Part shown: piece by piece, positions 26,271 to 34,703 of the stretch
How positions within the stretch are numbered: position 1 is the stretch's first letter
How the letters are laid out: each line of letters begins with the position of its first letter
NCBI RefSeq assembly: GCF_047301505.1
Contig: NZ_CP154840.1
Location: 1 to 64,000 of the forward strand
Direction of reading: 5' to 3'
Source: Lysinibacillus_B sp031181585
GTDB lineage: Bacteria > Bacillota > Bacilli > Bacillales_A > Planococcaceae
Length of the DNA: 64,000 nt
Made by a program: the position numbers and the translations under genes
Notes under the pieces: generated by a model
Databases searched by the model: none
The model's input: the letters and a program-made list of their open reading frames with translations, nothing else
What the model was told of the DNA's origin: nothing

Positions 26271-27350
26271 CTACTCACCTTTTCCTTTTATATTTGTATC
26301 CCAGTATTCCATCCATTCTGCTTCTTTATCAGCCATTACCTGCCAGTCAATATCAAATGTTTTCAAATCAAGCTCCTGGTACCAATCAGGCATTGCGGCC
26401 AGATCGATATCCGTGCGGGTCGGAATTTGGTAGTAATTATGGGCAAGCTCTGTCATTACTTCCTTGTCAAATAGGAACTCAACAAACAGTTTTGCATTCT
26501 CCATATTTTTTGCATTTTTGATGATACCGACTCCATCTACGAGAATCGGGGCCCCACTCTTTGGATAGATATAATCAAATGGATAGTCAGTCGTATACTT
26601 TTTCAATAAAATATCCTGCAGGTTCCAAAGAGAAAGTGTTCCTTCCTGCCGCGTCAGCTTCAAATAAAGAGCGTTCGGATCTTGTGTGTATTCCTTTGTA
26701 TTGGCATCCAGCTTTTCTAGCCATTCATAGCCTTTTTCGGGTGTATCTGCCCCTTGACGATAAATCATGGAGGAGTAGATCGTACGCATTGTACCTGATG
26801 CCAGAACACCACGGATTAATATTTCATCCTTCCATTTAGAATCGAGTAAATCATCCCAATCTTGCGGTCCTTCCTCCGGTGAAAGCACGTCGCTGTTAAT
26901 CATAATGACTTCCGGCAGGAGCATTTCACCGATCCACCGATTCTCGCTATCTCGGTGCTGGTCATCAATAGCCGAAGCAAAGGATGGTTCCCATGATTCA
27001 AGCAAATCTTCCTCGGCTGCCACCATCATCGCCGCCTGTGTGCCTCCCCACCAGAAATCGCCCTGCGGATTGGCCTTTTCACCACGGGCACGTTCTAGAA
27101 TTTGCTGGGCCCCCATCGTTATAAACTCTACTTTGATATCTGGGTAGCGCTCATTGAATTTTTCAATGACTTCTTGCACCATTCCCTCATCCCGTCCCGT
27201 GTAAATTACGAGATTGCCAGATGGATTTTCCTCCGTACCAGCACTATCATCGCTGCTTTCCTTACCCGTATCTTCCGATTCCTCATTACAAGCAGCTAAC
27301 ATTACGACGAGCAATACGAGTAATAAAGAAAGTAATCCCCATCTTTTCAT
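26271..27350 (-). CDS. ABC importer substrate-binding lipoprotein (AfuA-like)
   Basis: A 359-residue type-II-fold binding protein. The lipobox is MLAAC with Cys21, followed by an acidic Ser/Asp/Glu-rich linker (residues 22-46) and the SBP domain starting NLVIYTGRDEGMVQEVIEKF. This is the AfuA/FbpA/PhnS-like family. The adjacent Tyr-Tyr iron ligands of classical FbpA are not evident (the region reads TIYSSMIYRQG), so ferric iron is not a secure substrate. Aspartate-derived chelates or phosphonates remain possible. AAGGAGG precedes the ATG. It is the first gene of the operon. Confidence 0.85.
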   Translation of the reverse strand: MKRWGLLSLLLVLLVVMLAACNEESEDTGKESSDDSAGTEENPSGNLVIYTGRDEGMVQEVIEKFNERYPDIKVEFITMGAQQILERARGEKANPQGDFWWGGTQAAMMVAAEEDLLESWEPSFASAIDDQHRDSENRWIGEMLLPEVIMINSDVLSPEEGPQDWDDLLDSKWKDEILIRGVLASGTMRTIYSSMIYRQGADTPEKGYEWLEKLDANTKEYTQDPNALYLKLTRQEGTLSLWNLQDILLKKYTTDYPFDYIYPKSGAPILVDGVGIIKNAKNMENAKLFVEFLFDKEVMTELAHNYYQIPTRTDIDLAAMPDWYQELDLKTFDIDWQVMADKEAEWMEYWDTNIKGKGE

Positions 27351-27390
27351 ACGTAACAGCCTCCTTGTTCTTTAATTTAGACATATATGG

Positions 27391-27413
27391 ATAAATGCAT
27401 TTTTCGCATTTAT
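27391..27413. promoter_or_regulatory. Inverted repeat in the importer operon leader
   Basis: ATAAATGC (27391-27398) and GCATTTAT (27406-27413) form a perfect 8-bp inverted repeat, 41 bp upstream of the binding-protein start and downstream of its predicted promoter. It does not match the Fur-box consensus. It is a candidate operator. Confidence 0.4.
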
Positions 27414-27436
27414 TTGAAAATTTGAAATATAATTTA

Positions 27437-27466
27437 ATCTTATTTCTTTTTAGTAAAAAAAGTCAA
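27437..27466 (-). promoter_or_regulatory. Predicted promoter of the importer operon
   Basis: On the minus strand, TTGACT (27461-27466), an 18-bp spacer and TAAGAT (27437-27442). The rest of the 520-bp gap 27351-27870 holds a 9-bp inverted repeat TAACTTTAC/GTAAAGTTA (27555-27582) and the adh terminator; I see no gene in it. Confidence 0.4.
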
Positions 27467-27742
27467 TGAGCCCTAAAGGTTAGCGGAGAAAGGAAGGGCT
27501 ATGCAAAAAGGACGATTACTTTCTTTCCAGTCTATGACTTTCTGGGCATAAAAATAACTTTACCGTGAGCACAGTAAAGTTAAAGTGGAGATAGAGCCAA
27601 TGTACAGCGTTATCTCCTTGTGAATGTTTATGTTGAAGATTCCATGCTGCTGACTTTCAGCTATAATGTTATACTTATCGCATTTTGAGCGTTTATGTAG
27701 TTTACATGGCACGCCCCGAGCTGATTTTCTTTGTAGACAGAA

Positions 27743-27779
27743 GAAAAAGAGGCATCTGAAAAATTATCAGGGATGCCTC
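27743..27779 (-). terminator. Intrinsic terminator after the alcohol dehydrogenase gene
   Basis: GAGGCATC (27749-27756) pairs with GATGCCTC (27772-27779), extended by inner CTGA/TCAG pairing. Read on the minus strand it is followed by TTTTTC. Confidence 0.75.
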
Positions 27780-27870
27780 ATTATTGAAAAAGTATTAAGT
27801 GAATATCTGGTAATAAGCAAAAAGGGCTTCCCGTTAATTATGGCGCTGCGCAAATCCCTTTATCTGCATA

Positions 27871-28980
27871 TCAAGCTGTATATTCCTTATCAATAATTAG
27901 GATAGGTTTAATTACGGAGCCGTTTGCAGAGTCTGCGAAGGCCTGGTCTATATCTTCAAGATCATAAAATTTCACCATTTTTTCAATTGGGAATTGACCA
28001 TTCTTATAGAAAGTCACAAGTTTGGGAATAAGTAATTGTGGAACCGCATCGCCCTCAATAACGCCCCGTAAGGTTAATGCATTCGCTACTACATCATTAA
28101 ATACATTAAACGTCAGGTCTCGTTTACCGACAGCAACTGTTGCACATGTACCTTTTACACGGAGGCAGCGCAGGCTGGCTAATGTAACTTCTGGGACGCC
28201 CGTCGTTTCGAAGGAGTAGTGTGCACCTTTTTCGGTAATTTCTTTAATCTTTTCAACCGGATCTTCATTTTTAGAATTGATTGTATGTGTGGCTCCCAGC
28301 TCTTTTGCCAGCTCTAGACGACTATCGTGAATATCCACCGCAATGATTGGGTAACACCCAGCAATTTTTGCAGCCAATAATCCGCTTAACCCTACAGCAC
28401 CCGTACCAAATACAACAAAGCTGTTACCTGGTTCGGGATCTAGAGAATTTAATACTGTTCCGCTGCCAGTCATGATTCCGCAGCCAAATGGGCCTAAATA
28501 ACGTAAATCTACGCTTTTATCCACTTTCACAATATTTTTTTCATCTACTGTTGTATATGTCGCAAAGGAAGATTGACCGAAGAATTGAGATACTTCCGCG
28601 TTTTCCTCTGTTGAAAGTGGCGTCACACCCCGCTGGTTTTTACCGCCAAAGTTAAGTGGAATCATATTTTCACAGCCGCCTGCGTTACCTTCTAAGCAGT
28701 TGTCACAAGAACCACAATAAGAAAAACCTAAAACTACATGATCGCCCGGCTTTACGGTAGATACGTTGGCCCCTACTTTTTCTACAATCCCTGAGCCTTC
28801 ATGTCCCAATACTACGGGATATGGTACTGGAATTGTATGATCTAGAACAGTTGCATCCGTATGACAAACACCTGAAGCAACAAGACGAACCATTACTTCG
28901 CCTGCCTGTGGTTCAGCTAAGTGTAAGCTTTGTTTTTGGAAATGCTTTTCTGGAGTTGTCATCATAGCCTGAATTTTCAT
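27871..28980 (-). CDS. Zinc-dependent alcohol dehydrogenase, aryl-alcohol (XylB/AdhB) type
   Basis: A 369-residue medium-chain dehydrogenase. Catalytic zinc ligands are C39 (SGVCHTD) and H60-E61 (GHEGSG); structural zinc Cys are at 89, 92, 95 and 103; the NAD-binding motif is FGTGAVG. The sequence style (NFGGKNQRG, VFGTGAVGLSGLLAAKIAGC) is that of benzyl/aryl-alcohol dehydrogenases. ATG 28980 is preferred because GAGAGG is 7 bp upstream. It is divergent from an aldehyde dehydrogenase gene; together they could oxidise an alcohol to the acid. The substrate remains inferred. Confidence 0.88.
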   Translation of the reverse strand: MKIQAMMTTPEKHFQKQSLHLAEPQAGEVMVRLVASGVCHTDATVLDHTIPVPYPVVLGHEGSGIVEKVGANVSTVKPGDHVVLGFSYCGSCDNCLEGNAGGCENMIPLNFGGKNQRGVTPLSTEENAEVSQFFGQSSFATYTTVDEKNIVKVDKSVDLRYLGPFGCGIMTGSGTVLNSLDPEPGNSFVVFGTGAVGLSGLLAAKIAGCYPIIAVDIHDSRLELAKELGATHTINSKNEDPVEKIKEITEKGAHYSFETTGVPEVTLASLRCLRVKGTCATVAVGKRDLTFNVFNDVVANALTLRGVIEGDAVPQLLIPKLVTFYKNGQFPIEKMVKFYDLEDIDQAFADSANGSVIKPILIIDKEYTA

Positions 28981-29214
28981 ATGAATACCTCTCAATAGTT
29001 TATTTTTTCTTTCATTAAAAGGATGTGTAATATTAGGCAAAATATACATTACATATCAATCCAATTAAACACCTGTAAACATGAGAGGCTAATTTTTCAT
29101 TGCTTTATGTCGGTTCTGGGAAAGGTATTGTACATAGATAAAAAAGTTAGATTACTTATCAGCATAGATGCACAACATATATTCGACTATTAAGAAGAAG
29201 GGAGATCATTTTAC

Positions 29215-30675
29215 ATGAATCAGTTTATAGACATAGCAAATCAGTTCATTAATGGGGAATGGAAAAAAGGGTCGGCAAACAAGACGATGAAAATACAAAA
29301 TCCCTATGATAATGAAGTGCTTAAAGAAGTAATCATTGCCAGCAAAGAAGATGTCAATGAGGCGTACATGACGGCGCAAAAAGCCCAAAAAGTATGGGCG
29401 GACGTGCCGGCTGAAGAAAAAAAGAAGATTCTGCTTAAAGCAGCGCAGTATATGCAAGATCATGAAGATGAGATTGTAGAAGTACTTGTGAAAGAATCGG
29501 GAAGTTCTGTCTTTAAATCAAAATTTGAAATATCCGCAAGTATAGAGGCTCTAAAGGAAGCCGCAGAGTATCCTGCCCAATCCAATACAGTCACAACTCC
29601 TTCTGCTATACCCGATAAGGTCAACTATGTTATTCGAAAGCCGCTAGGGGTTGTCAGCTCCATCAGCCCGTTCAACTTTCCGCTATTTTTATCTATCAGA
29701 ACGATTGCACCTGCCATTGCGACTGGAAATGCAGTTGTCCATAAACCAGATTTGCAAACAGCTATATCCGGCGGAGTAGTTTTTGCGAAAATGTTTGAAG
29801 AAGCAGGGCTGCCGCCAGGTGCCTTTAACTTAATTGTGACGGATATTACCGAACTTGGCGATTACTTTATTGAACATCCTATTCCAAAGCTCATTTCTTT
29901 TACTGGATCAACAGCTGTAGGGAAGCATATCGGAAAGATTGCAGGAGAAACGTTGAAAAGGGTTGCATTGGAACTAGGTGGGAACAGCCCATTCCTAGTG
30001 CTGGAAGATGCCAATATTGATGAAGCCGTTGATGCTGCCTTATTCGGGAAATTTCTGCACTCCGGCCAGATTTGTATGATTGTAAACCGTATTTTGGTTC
30101 ACCGTGCAGTCTATGATGAGTTTGTAGAAAAGTTTGTTAGCCGTGCCTCTAAAATCAAGGTAGGCAATCCGGAAGATCCTGATATTCTGTTAGGGCCCCT
30201 CATTAATGAAAGACAAATTGAAAAAGTAATGAGTATGACGGAAATGGCTGAAAAAGAAGGGGCAACAGTAGCCTTAAGGGGAAAAAGAGTTGGAAATGCC
30301 ATCACTCCATTTGTATTCACAGAAGTATCCAATGATAGTCGCATAGCACAAACAGAAATATTTGGACCAATTGCTACAATTATTCCCTTTGAAACAGAAG
30401 AAGAGGGTATTCATTTGGCAAATGAAACAGAGTATGGCTTAAGTGCAGGGGTTTTCACGAAGGATTTAGAAAGAGGACTTGCTGTAGCTCAGCAAATTGA
30501 AAGTGGAATGGCCCATGTAAATGATCAGCCGGTCAATGTAGAGTCGGGTATGCCGTTTGGTGGGGAAAAGGGGTCCGGTCTAGGGCGATTTGGGGGCCAG
30601 TGGGCATTCGATGAGTTCACAACGGTTCAGTGGGTAACTGTACAAGAAAAACCAAGACAATTCCCATTTGAGTGA
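29215..30675 (+). CDS. NAD(P)-dependent aldehyde dehydrogenase
   Basis: A 486-residue aldehyde dehydrogenase resembling benzaldehyde/vanillin-type enzymes. Active-site residues are N154 (PFNFP), K177 (VHKPD), E253 (LELGGNSP) and the nucleophile C287 (HSGQICM). GFTGST-type segments (ISFTGSTAVGK) bind the cofactor. AAGAAGGGAG lies upstream. The gene is transcribed divergently from the zinc alcohol dehydrogenase, sharing a 234-bp intergenic region, so the two enzymes probably form an alcohol-to-acid pathway under common control. Confidence 0.92.
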   Translation: MNQFIDIANQFINGEWKKGSANKTMKIQNPYDNEVLKEVIIASKEDVNEAYMTAQKAQKVWADVPAEEKKKILLKAAQYMQDHEDEIVEVLVKESGSSVFKSKFEISASIEALKEAAEYPAQSNTVTTPSAIPDKVNYVIRKPLGVVSSISPFNFPLFLSIRTIAPAIATGNAVVHKPDLQTAISGGVVFAKMFEEAGLPPGAFNLIVTDITELGDYFIEHPIPKLISFTGSTAVGKHIGKIAGETLKRVALELGGNSPFLVLEDANIDEAVDAALFGKFLHSGQICMIVNRILVHRAVYDEFVEKFVSRASKIKVGNPEDPDILLGPLINERQIEKVMSMTEMAEKEGATVALRGKRVGNAITPFVFTEVSNDSRIAQTEIFGPIATIIPFETEEEGIHLANETEYGLSAGVFTKDLERGLAVAQQIESGMAHVNDQPVNVESGMPFGGEKGSGLGRFGGQWAFDEFTTVQWVTVQEKPRQFPFE

Positions 30676-30965
30676 TAATCTCTGGCTATGATAAGAACTG
30701 AAAGCAGGTAATAATTCCAGCAAGTGCAGCAGAATATTACTTGTAAATATGTGAATTTTCATTTTAACGATGAGTTTTTAAGAAAGGACCTGTCCAGAAA
30801 GTTGGAGCTTTCCGGGCATCCTTTCTCTTTGTAAGCAGTTATTGAAAAGAGTGTTATGGTAGCGCTGCATCAAAATACTTCTATTTTTATTTCACTGTAA
30901 ATAGTAAACCTTTTCTTCATTACTAATAGCTGTTAACTGGTGCTTAATAGCTCATTTAGCACAAT

Positions 30966-30995
30966 AAAAAACCGCTGTCTTATAAGCGGTTTTAA
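30966..30995. terminator. Bidirectional intrinsic terminator
   Basis: AAAACCGCT (30968-30976) pairs with AGCGGTTTT (30985-30993); T runs occur on both strands. It serves the convergent aldehyde dehydrogenase and small membrane-protein genes. The rest of 30676-31052 holds a weaker hairpin at about 30791-30815 and no gene that I can support. Confidence 0.75.
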
Positions 30996-31017
30996 AAGTT
31001 TTCAATAAATATGTAAA

Positions 31018-31037
31018 TTTACCGCTATAGCGGTAAA
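31018..31037. promoter_or_regulatory. 20-bp perfect palindrome TTTACCGCTATAGCGGTAAA
   Basis: A perfect palindrome just after the small membrane-protein gene and 24 bp from the terminator. Its half-site TACCGCTA recurs as an inverted pair upstream of the XRE regulator gene at 40571. It could be a protein-binding site or a short hairpin. Confidence 0.4.
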
Positions 31038-31052
31038 GGAGTAAAAATAGGT

Positions 31053-31250
31053 CTACTCCATTTTTTGCTGTTCTTTTTGTCTTTTGGCAGCCTTTAGTTT
31101 ATCCAGCCCGATAAAAGCACAGGCACTACCCAATAATAAATAAATCACCGACATGATAACATCCGATTCCCAATAATGTAATACTTGTATAAAGCCGATC
31201 ATGGCTCCTGCACATGCTGCCAAAATATACAGCTTTGCATTTCTCTCCAT
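31053..31250 (-). CDS. Small two-helix membrane protein
   Basis: A 65-residue protein with two hydrophobic segments (residues 6-24 and 31-49) and a basic C-terminal tail rich in Lys/Gln. No known family is recognised. A good ribosome binding site is present (AGGCAAGGAAATGG region, GAGG upstream). It is a single gene in an otherwise sparse 30.7-31.5 kb region and convergent with the aldehyde dehydrogenase gene. Such proteins are common and poorly characterised in Bacillales. Confidence 0.6.
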   Translation of the reverse strand: MERNAKLYILAACAGAMIGFIQVLHYWESDVIMSVIYLLLGSACAFIGLDKLKAAKRQKEQQKME

Positions 31251-31518
31251 TTCCTTGCCTCCTCAAGTTCATTATTCCTTACTATTAAACAAAGGTTGTT
31301 CATTTTCCTTCCAAGATATTTGTCATATTTTCGGAGAAATAATAGGACCGCTTGCTTCCTTGCTTGGGCGTGAAGTCGTTTTTTGAGGAAAAGCAGAAAA
31401 GAAGGAAGAGCAGAAAGCAGGTGGAGTCAATGAAGTGATGGTTTTAAAAGATGTAAAGCTCTTTTCTCCCCGGTAAGGTTCGAGGCTGCAAATACGGATA
31501 AAGATGGTTGGCTATCGC

Positions 31519-32082
31519 CTATAATTCTTTCACCATATGGTAAAAAGGTTCACCGATGATCTCCCAAGGTTCTGTGACGACAAAGCCTTCCCGTTCATAG
31601 AGGCGGCGTGCTTTTGTTTTTTCTGTTTCCACATTCAACGACAGCTTTGTATATCCCAGCTTTTTTGCCTGCTGTTCGGCAAAGTGAAGAAGCATTGTCC
31701 CAATTCCTCGGCCCCGGGCATCCGGTGCTACACAGATTGTATCGATATAATATTCCTCATTGTGTGCTTCTACATCAATATGATAGGAAGAGCCATGTTT
31801 TTCCTGTAGTTTCTTCATTAATTGCCCATCAAGATCTTTCCCCGTTTTCCCATCATATAAAACAATTATGCCAAGGATTTTTTCTTCCTCGTATGCAGCA
31901 TATGTATTCAAATACGAATGACGGTTATCTTCACTTCGAACCAGCTCTTCTAATCCGGAAAGGATATCCTTGTGCTCATGTGCTCCTGTCAATCTCTCAG
32001 CAATGTCTCCAATTGCTTCGTAAATCAATGGGGCTACTTGCTGTGCATCAAGTTCTGCAGCCTGTCTTACCAATAAATTCAT
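31519..32082 (-). CDS. GNAT-family N-acetyltransferase
   Basis: A 187-residue acetyltransferase. The acetyl-CoA binding motif is VAPDARGRGIGTMLL (about residues 121-135), preceded by the YYIDTICV strand and followed by LSLNVETEKTKARRLYEREGF. The target amine is unknown. ATG 32082 is preferred because AAAGGAGG lies 9 bp upstream; the ORF extends seven codons further but without a site. It is divergent from the PfkB kinase gene. Confidence 0.87.
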   Translation of the reverse strand: MNLLVRQAAELDAQQVAPLIYEAIGDIAERLTGAHEHKDILSGLEELVRSEDNRHSYLNTYAAYEEEKILGIIVLYDGKTGKDLDGQLMKKLQEKHGSSYHIDVEAHNEEYYIDTICVAPDARGRGIGTMLLHFAEQQAKKLGYTKLSLNVETEKTKARRLYEREGFVVTEPWEIIGEPFYHMVKEL

Positions 32083-32226
32083 ATTCCAATTCCTCCTTTC
32101 CAAAAGTGTAACAGAATTATGAACAAAGAGCGTTAATCCATACTGTTAGAAAAGTTTAAATTTTTCATAGTCCTCTGTTTTTATGGTACTCTAGACAGAA
32201 CAACATCTTCGGAGGTTAGACAACTG

Positions 32227-33171
32227 ATGACTCAATCAGATAAGGAATTCATACTAGTTTATGGAGACGCTTTTGTTGATTATATAGCGAATGATACGAC
32301 AAACACATCATTCACAACGTTTTTGGGCGGCGCTACGATCAATGTAGCAGCCGGAATTAGCCGTATTGGTGCCCCTTCAGCATTAATTACCATTACAGGT
32401 GAAGATGATACATCTGAATTTGTACGTCAGGAAATTAAAAAAGAAGGCGTTAATCTTGATTACTCTGTATTTGTACCAGAAAAACGCGTAAGCGGTGTCT
32501 ATGTACATCTAACGGATAACGGCGAGCGTATTTTTAAGGATTATATTGATGAAGCACCGGACCTGCAAGTAACGATGGAACAGCTAAATAAAGAAGCATT
32601 CAAACGTGCTTCTGTATTCAATTGCTGCTCAGGGACAATGTTCCACCCAACAGCTCTTGAAACGACACGTGTAGCTGTAGAGATGGCAAAAAAACACGGG
32701 GCTCTCGTAGCGATTGATGCGAATATCCGCATTTTACGCTGGAGCAGTGAGCAGTATTGCCGCGAGACGATTGCTTCGTTCTTCCAGGATGCTGATATTT
32801 TGAAGCTGACAGATGAAGAGCTGCTATTCTTGACAGAAACGAATTCCATTGAAGCTGGATTGGAAATATTGAAGCCATTCAACATTCCGGTTATTTTAAT
32901 AACAGTAGGGGCAGATGGTGCATATGCCGTATTGAATGGTCATGTCATGCACGTACCGGTAAAAAAGGTCGTTCCAGTTGATACAACAGGTGCGGGAGAC
33001 GCCTTTATGGCAGGCGTTCTGCGCTATGTGCACTATAATGGAATGCCGCTGACAAATACATCACTTTTCGATTGCGTATCGTTCGGCAATAAGCTTGGTG
33101 CCATTGCGGCTACAAAGCCAGGCGCGCTAACAGCCTTACCGCATTATGAAGACATTAAAGCATTAGTATAA
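32227..33171 (+). CDS. PfkB-family carbohydrate kinase
   Basis: A 314-residue ribokinase-fold kinase. It shows the N-terminal GGATINVAAGISRIG motif and the C-terminal PfkB signature DTTGAGDAFMAGV with the catalytic Asp. Fructokinase, ribokinase or 2-keto-3-deoxygluconate kinase activities are all possible. No sugar transporter or sugar regulator is adjacent. It is followed 11 bp later by a dual-specificity-phosphatase-like gene, probably in the same transcript. GGAGGT lies upstream of the ATG. Confidence 0.87.
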   Translation: MTQSDKEFILVYGDAFVDYIANDTTNTSFTTFLGGATINVAAGISRIGAPSALITITGEDDTSEFVRQEIKKEGVNLDYSVFVPEKRVSGVYVHLTDNGERIFKDYIDEAPDLQVTMEQLNKEAFKRASVFNCCSGTMFHPTALETTRVAVEMAKKHGALVAIDANIRILRWSSEQYCRETIASFFQDADILKLTDEELLFLTETNSIEAGLEILKPFNIPVILITVGADGAYAVLNGHVMHVPVKKVVPVDTTGAGDAFMAGVLRYVHYNGMPLTNTSLFDCVSFGNKLGAIAATKPGALTALPHYEDIKALV

Positions 33172-33182
33172 GGTGGTTATTT

Positions 33183-33593
33183 ATGTACGATGAACTCATT
33201 GCAGGACGTGTCTATTTTGGCGGCGCGGATGATGCAGAAAGTGCAGTATGTGAAAAGGGAATCGAAAAAGTGATTGATCTGCGTGTAAATGGTCGGGAAG
33301 ACAAGGTTGACTATTCCTATCATCATAAGCCGATTGCAGATGAAAGTAGCCACATTCCCCAATCCATCCAAGCGGGTGTTAAGGAAGTCATCAATGCCTA
33401 TGAAGCCGGTGAGAACGTTTATTTCCATTGCGGCAGCGGCAATGGAAGAGCCAGTGTGATGGCCGTTGCGACATTAATGGAACTGAAATTGGCGGAATCG
33501 CTTGAAGAAGCGGAGGGCATGGTCAAGGAAGCTCGCCCTTCTGTAAATATTCGTCCGAATATGCGTGAAGCATTGGAACACTTGTATAAATAA
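33183..33593 (+). CDS. Dual-specificity / tyrosine phosphatase-like protein
   Basis: A 136-residue cysteine phosphatase. The P-loop HCGSGNGRA gives H82, the nucleophile C83 and R89 in the CX5R motif. The rest fits the small DSP fold. Substrates of bacterial members include phosphoproteins, phosphoinositides and phosphorylated sugars. It follows the PfkB kinase gene at 11 bp (AAGGTGG upstream), so it may dephosphorylate the kinase product or regulate the kinase; that is inference. Confidence 0.8.
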   Translation: MYDELIAGRVYFGGADDAESAVCEKGIEKVIDLRVNGREDKVDYSYHHKPIADESSHIPQSIQAGVKEVINAYEAGENVYFHCGSGNGRASVMAVATLMELKLAESLEEAEGMVKEARPSVNIRPNMREALEHLYK

Positions 33594-33598
33594 ATGGG

Positions 33599-33646
33599 AA
33601 AACCCTGGAGAGACAGTGAATGAGCTGTTTTTCCAGGGTTTTTATT
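33599..33646 (+). terminator. Intrinsic terminator after the kinase/phosphatase pair
   Basis: AAAACCCTGG (33599-33608) pairs with CCAGGGTTTT (33633-33642), with inner ACAG/CTGT pairing and a T run. The following stretch to 33929 is AT-rich and I see no gene in it. Confidence 0.8.
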
Positions 33647-33929
33647 TTTGGAAAAATTATTAATAGAAATTAAGAAGAGTTATTTTGTAATAAAATTCTT
33701 GAAGAAAAATACTGGATTACTATTATCGGGTCGAAATAAATTCTCCTTACTTCCAATATTCAGCATCCCTTTTGTACTTTGCGTATTGTGAAAATGTTGC
33801 TTGGTTGAAGTTGGTTTAATAAATAAAGAATAAATTCCCGATAATGGAAGTCGTTCTTTTTTCTTGGTATTTTAAAAAGAAACGAAGGTATTTTGTTGAA
33901 CGAAATCTTCAGAAAGAGGGGGGATTGTA

Positions 33930-34448
33930 ATGAGAACTGAAATTCAAGATTTGTTTAGTGATTACGATTCATTTGCTGGAAAAGTTGCAGATGTTCAATT
34001 ATCCAATCTATCATTTGATGTATATGAATTTAGAGATAAATCAGCAATGCAAGTTGACTTATTATTCATTAAAAAAGATCAGTTTAATAATATTCAAGAG
34101 GCATTTTCTGCAATATTTAAAAAGCAATTGTTTGATGGAGAAGAATGGGATACCAGCGATGAACCAGATTCTTCAGATGAACGGTGGCTAACAGCACTAA
34201 AAAAATTCTGGATTAACGAATATTATCCAAGAAAATATATGTGTATAGAGTTAATCAAAGGCGATTTTATAAGTAAATTTAAAAGAGATTTAGCTCACGT
34301 GAATGCACCTGAAGCGATGGTTAAAGAACTTTTAAGCAGATTAAATCATATGGAAACAATACAAATACTAAAAGGGCATGTCTATGAATGCATATTTGGA
34401 AAATCTGATAGCCATTATTTTTTGTTCGAATGGGGGATATATGATTAG
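33930..34448 (+). CDS. Hypothetical protein, low-GC orphan
   Basis: A 172-residue acidic, soluble protein that I do not recognise. It has no signal peptide or membrane segment. It contains an acidic stretch (WDTSDEPDSSDERW, about 73-86) and aromatic-rich ends (NEYYPRKYMCIEL, HYFLFEWGIYD). The upstream AGAGGGGGGAT is a very strong ribosome binding site. Base composition is lower in GC than the neighbouring metabolic genes. The size, acidity and isolation resemble immunity or SMI1/KNR4-like small accessory proteins, but no motif proves that. Confidence 0.55.
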   Translation: MRTEIQDLFSDYDSFAGKVADVQLSNLSFDVYEFRDKSAMQVDLLFIKKDQFNNIQEAFSAIFKKQLFDGEEWDTSDEPDSSDERWLTALKKFWINEYYPRKYMCIELIKGDFISKFKRDLAHVNAPEAMVKELLSRLNHMETIQILKGHVYECIFGKSDSHYFLFEWGIYD

Positions 34449-34703
34449 CATTATTACGACTACTAAGGTTTTGGAAAAGTGCACTTAAAATAATGGAGGT
34501 GTAAGATAAATAAACAAGGTAGGCTCGACTTCTCAAAAATAGAAATCGAGCCTCTATAATGAAACATGTCAGCATTTTTTGCTTGCTACATACACTCCAT
34601 ACAGATTGAATGCGTAAATACCTAATCTAGTTTTATAAAAAAATAAGTTAAAGTTATCTTTTCCAAAAGGAAACTTAAATCCATCAAGGGTTCCTTTTAC
34701 TTT

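Noticed and set aside
26271..27350. Ferric-iron binding protein (FbpA) assignment
   Set aside because: The Tyr-Tyr iron ligands are not evident and no Fur box lies upstream, so the substrate is left open.
27666..27896. 76-codon ORF downstream of the alcohol dehydrogenase
   Set aside because: It spans the adh terminator and overlaps the 3' end of the gene on the other strand; no ribosome binding site.
29113..29130. Sigma-54-like promoter (TGGGAAAGGTATTGT) upstream of the aldehyde dehydrogenase gene
   Set aside because: GG and GT have the right spacing, but the -12 GC is absent and no enhancer-binding protein gene is nearby.
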